NCBI GenBank assembly: GCA_024529925.1
Contig: JAFEUB010001117.1
Location: 825,001-889,000 of the forward strand
DNA from: Ophthalmolycus amberensis
Lineage: Eukaryota > Chordata > Actinopteri > Perciformes > Zoarcidae
Direction of reading: 5' to 3'
DNA: 64,000 nt
Shown in pieces: positions 61,371 through 64,000 of this stretch. The notes beneath the pieces are model-generated. The model searched no databases. It saw only the letters and a list, made by a program, of their open reading frames with translations, and had not been told where the DNA came from. The first letter of the stretch is position 1. Every line of letters starts with the position of its first letter. The position numbers and the translations under genes were made by a program.

Positions 61371-63450
61371 TCAAAAATGTTCATTGTCTCTCATTTGCAT
61401 CTCCATCTCAGCTCCACCATTTGCTTTGTATTCATTGGCAGCAGCAGTAAGAGAGTTGTCTGGGTTCAGAGGGCATTGCTCAGGTTGCTTTGCTTTGCCG
61501 TGCGTCTTGATTTCAGGGCGACAAAGCTGCCTGAGGTTCTGTAGAAACAAAATCAGTCGGTTCATGTTAGTGGAGTTGTTGAGTTACAGTGCAGTAGGTT
61601 TCCCAACATGGTCAGTAGAGACACATACAGAAAAGGAGGAAATTAACACAAACCGAATCAAGGCTTCCTATTTGTTAAAGTATTGCTACATTTGGAACAA
61701 ACTGTACAAGTGTAAAATATATCTGTTTAACAAAATGTTGTTGTTTGCTTTGAACTACATGATGATCTCAGTCCATTGACCTGTCCTTCAACCAGTCAAA
61801 TCTAATGGTCAGAGTTTAGCTGTCCTGGCTGAGGTTTAATCTGCCAGGAATTTGCAGGTATTTTATGGTCGCAGTGCGTTGCTGGATGATGTTGCATTGA
61901 GTTTTTCAGCAAAAGTTGCTTTGCACCCATACCCTCGCTGTGCCAATGCAGTGTTGACATTGAAATGATGACGAGGGTGAGGTTTTTAAATTCTTTAAGT
62001 GGTGCTGTCAAAGTGTATGTCGACGATTAGTTTGAAATGGTTTTAGTAGAGCTGAAAAGATGAGAACGGCAAAAAATGAATCAGCAACTATTGTAGTTTA
62101 AAAAAAACAAGCAATCAGAAGAAAATATAACTGTTTAACCGATAATGACTTATTGTTATTGTCAACAGACTTACCTGACAAATAAAATGGTGAGACAACA
62201 ATATGAGCCTGTATGTAGCACTCAGAAGCTATACAATATACAAACCGAGGCTACATAAGAAAGCCCTGCCTCTCACCTCTAATTTGTCACACTTCTACAC
62301 TTCATTAGTGTCATGTTGAGTATTTTTGTCGGTATGTGCAGCTGCATCTCCTTGACATGCACGTTTGGCTGAAGGGCCTCGTTGAACCACTGCTGTTCCT
62401 TTTGAAAACCTTTAAAGCTCCTATATGTCAGTAAGTGGACTCTGCGTGTTGTACAACAGCACTTGTACTGTAATTCTTGCAGTAAATACTTCTCAATGTT
62501 GGAATATTTTGTAATTAAGTAACCAGCCTTGTATTTTCTGCACTGCAGGAGCGAACTGTTACCTCACTATGATTCAGATTTATGAAGGACAATAAAAGTT
62601 CTTCACTGCCTCAAATCAACCATAAAATCTATTTACGGTACATGGTATTAAATGGTATTAAAGTACTGTTAAAATCCTTCGATGCTCCATTGTTTCAGTC
62701 GTAAAGGTACATAGGTTATTACCACACAGTCTTATCACCTACTGTTCTCCCTTCTTCTCTAACAAAGTCTAAGTAATTACGATAAGCAAGAATTAAAGCA
62801 ATGAAATGGAAAGTACACTTGAAAATGATTACTAAAATGAGAACAAAATCAAACTATTAGATAAGTCGGGTTGTATGTAAGCCCAAGCATTCACAAACTG
62901 ATCTAATATTGGAATGATCCCATTGGGGCTGCAACTACAGACTGTTTTCATTATCGATTAATCTGCTGTTATATTTCACAATTAATCATTAAATGTCTAA
63001 AAATAGTGAAAAACCGCACCTAAGAATTTCCCAGAGCTCAAATTGACACATTTCAATTGCATGTTTTTGTCCTACCAACAGGTCAAAATCTAAATATATT
63101 CAGTTCATTATTGTATAAGACCAAGAAAACAAGCAAATATTCACATTAGAGGAGCATTTTTTGGCAATTATCTGTTGATCGACTAATTGCTTTAGCCCTA
63201 GATCACGTAAATATTTATATTGCATGTTTTTGTAATGATACTATTTTATTTATTTAATCATTCTTTATTGAGTACATACCTGCCCTATAGTCCCTTTCAT
63301 CCGCGTAAGTTTAAAGATGATCCACAGAGGAACCAGGAGAACGCAGAACAGTCCAAGGCACCAGCCCAAAGCATAAGCCCAGGTCGGATAGACGTAGGTT
63401 TTGTTGAACTTGAGAGGCTTGTATCTCACCAATGAAAAGATGAATGTAGC
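61371..63450 (-). CDS. SLC6 family GABA/taurine-type transporter, last two exons
   Basis: Exon 63280-63450 (57 codons) carries the last transmembrane helix and its approach (YKPLKFNKTYVYPTWAYALG, then LFCVLLVPLWIIFKL). Exon 61371-61538 carries the cytoplasmic tail (NLRQLCRPEIKTHGK ... EHF) and the stop. Splice sites and phases agree. SLC6 proteins use Na+ and Cl- gradients to import neurotransmitters or osmolytes across the plasma membrane. ATFIFSLVRYKPL resembles SLC6A13 (GAT2), with SLC6A11/SLC6A12 as alternatives. The rest of the gene lies to the right of the window. It is in tandem with the two-exon remnant at 48.7-50.4 kb. Confidence 0.85.
62923..63200. repeat. fish MITE-like repeat (TAGGGCTGCAACTA type)
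   Basis: The left end reads TTGGGGCTGCAACTACAG with CATTATCGATTAATCTG inside. The right end reads GACTAATTGCTTTAGCCCTA, an imperfect inverted copy. It lies in the last intron of the SLC6 gene. Confidence 0.6.
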
Positions 63451-63512
63451 CTGTCAAGGAAAAAAAGCAACAACTATTATTTTCAACCATTTTCAGTGAA
63501 ATCAGGTCAGAT

Positions 63513-63963
63513 TAGGGGTGTAACGGTTCACAAAATTCACGGTTCGGTTCGGTACGATACAGTGGAGCCACGGTTCGGTACGTTTCGGTACAGTAGAAGA
63601 CTATAAATGCCAGAGAAATGTACTTGATTTTAAAATATATTTATTCATTACAACTAACATCATAAAGTTATTCTTTGACTTTGAACAATGATGGAACTAT
63701 ACCTGAGTGACCCATCTTCTGGGGTGTCTTCTTAGCAACACATAAGCATAAAAAACAAAAACTGCTCCTTAATGTTATGTAGTATTGTTACTTACATCTT
63801 GCAAAAGAGATTTTTAATCTCAATGGGACTACCTGATTAAATAAAGTTTTTTTATTTTTTTATTTTTTATTTTTTTTCAAACGTATTCGGTTCGTCATGC
63901 GTACCGAACCGTGAGCCTCGTACCGAACGGTTCAATACGAATACGCGTATCGTTACACCCCTA
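63513..63963. mobile_element. hAT-type MITE with perfect 8-bp target duplication
   Basis: The ends are exact 13-bp inverted repeats (TAGGGGTGTAACG ... CGTTACACCCCTA). They are flanked by GGTCAGAT at 63505-63512 and 63964-63971. An 8-bp duplication is the mark of hAT transposases. CGGTTCGGTACG motifs repeat in both arms. The 451-bp element has no ORF, so it must have been moved by a transposase encoded elsewhere. Confidence 0.9.
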
Positions 63964-64000
63964 GGTCAGATCTCAACTTTTACCTCCTGATGCCCAGTTT

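Overview
The window is vertebrate nuclear DNA, almost certainly from a spiny-rayed (percomorph) teleost. Genes are split into short exons with GT/AG introns, introns are compact, non-coding DNA is AT-rich, and typical fish repeats are present. Gene calls rest on joining exons at splice signals and recognising the conceptual proteins; no database search was possible. The neighbourhood mixes genes whose human counterparts lie on 3p21/3q21 (SLC26A6, IHO1/CCDC36, KBTBD12) with genes of human 1p36 (C1orf159, PERM1, RERE, ENO1).

Layout, left to right. 0-4.6 kb: 5' half of an SLC26A6-like anion exchanger on the minus strand, with a possible last exon of an unknown plus-strand gene at 186-341. 6.1-8.5 kb: complete kbtbd12 (plus), head-to-head with the SLC26 gene. 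9.6-12.8 kb: complete iho1/ccdc36 (minus), a meiotic recombination factor. 14.4-20.3 kb: complete c1orf159 homologue (plus). 21.2-25.5 kb: complete perm1 (plus), a muscle metabolic regulator. 28.7-36.6 kb: a rere gene (minus) with ELM2, SANT, GATA finger and atrophin regions but no BAH domain. 38.0-45.2 kb: complete eno1 (minus; 11 coding exons totalling 1305 nt). 45.8-48.2 kb: complete ppil1 (plus), divergent from eno1. 48.7-50.4 kb: two isolated exons of an SLC6 GABA-transporter-type gene (minus), apparently a gutted tandem copy. 54.1-61.1 kb: a young, defective class-I-like endogenous retrovirus (minus) with two nearly identical LTRs and a 4-bp target duplication. 61.4-63.5 kb: last two exons of a second SLC6A13-like transporter (minus), whose intron carries a hAT-type MITE.

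The genes do not form one pathway; they are a syntenic block of independent housekeeping, muscle, meiotic and transport genes. The parts most worth a second look are the retrovirus (recent insertion without recognisable gag or a full env, an initiator-Met tRNA primer site, and a tandem array of near-CTCF motifs), the exon-stripped SLC6 copy beside it, the retroviral poly(A) signal just downstream of the intact SLC6 copy, and the BAH-less rere transcription unit with its own promoter.
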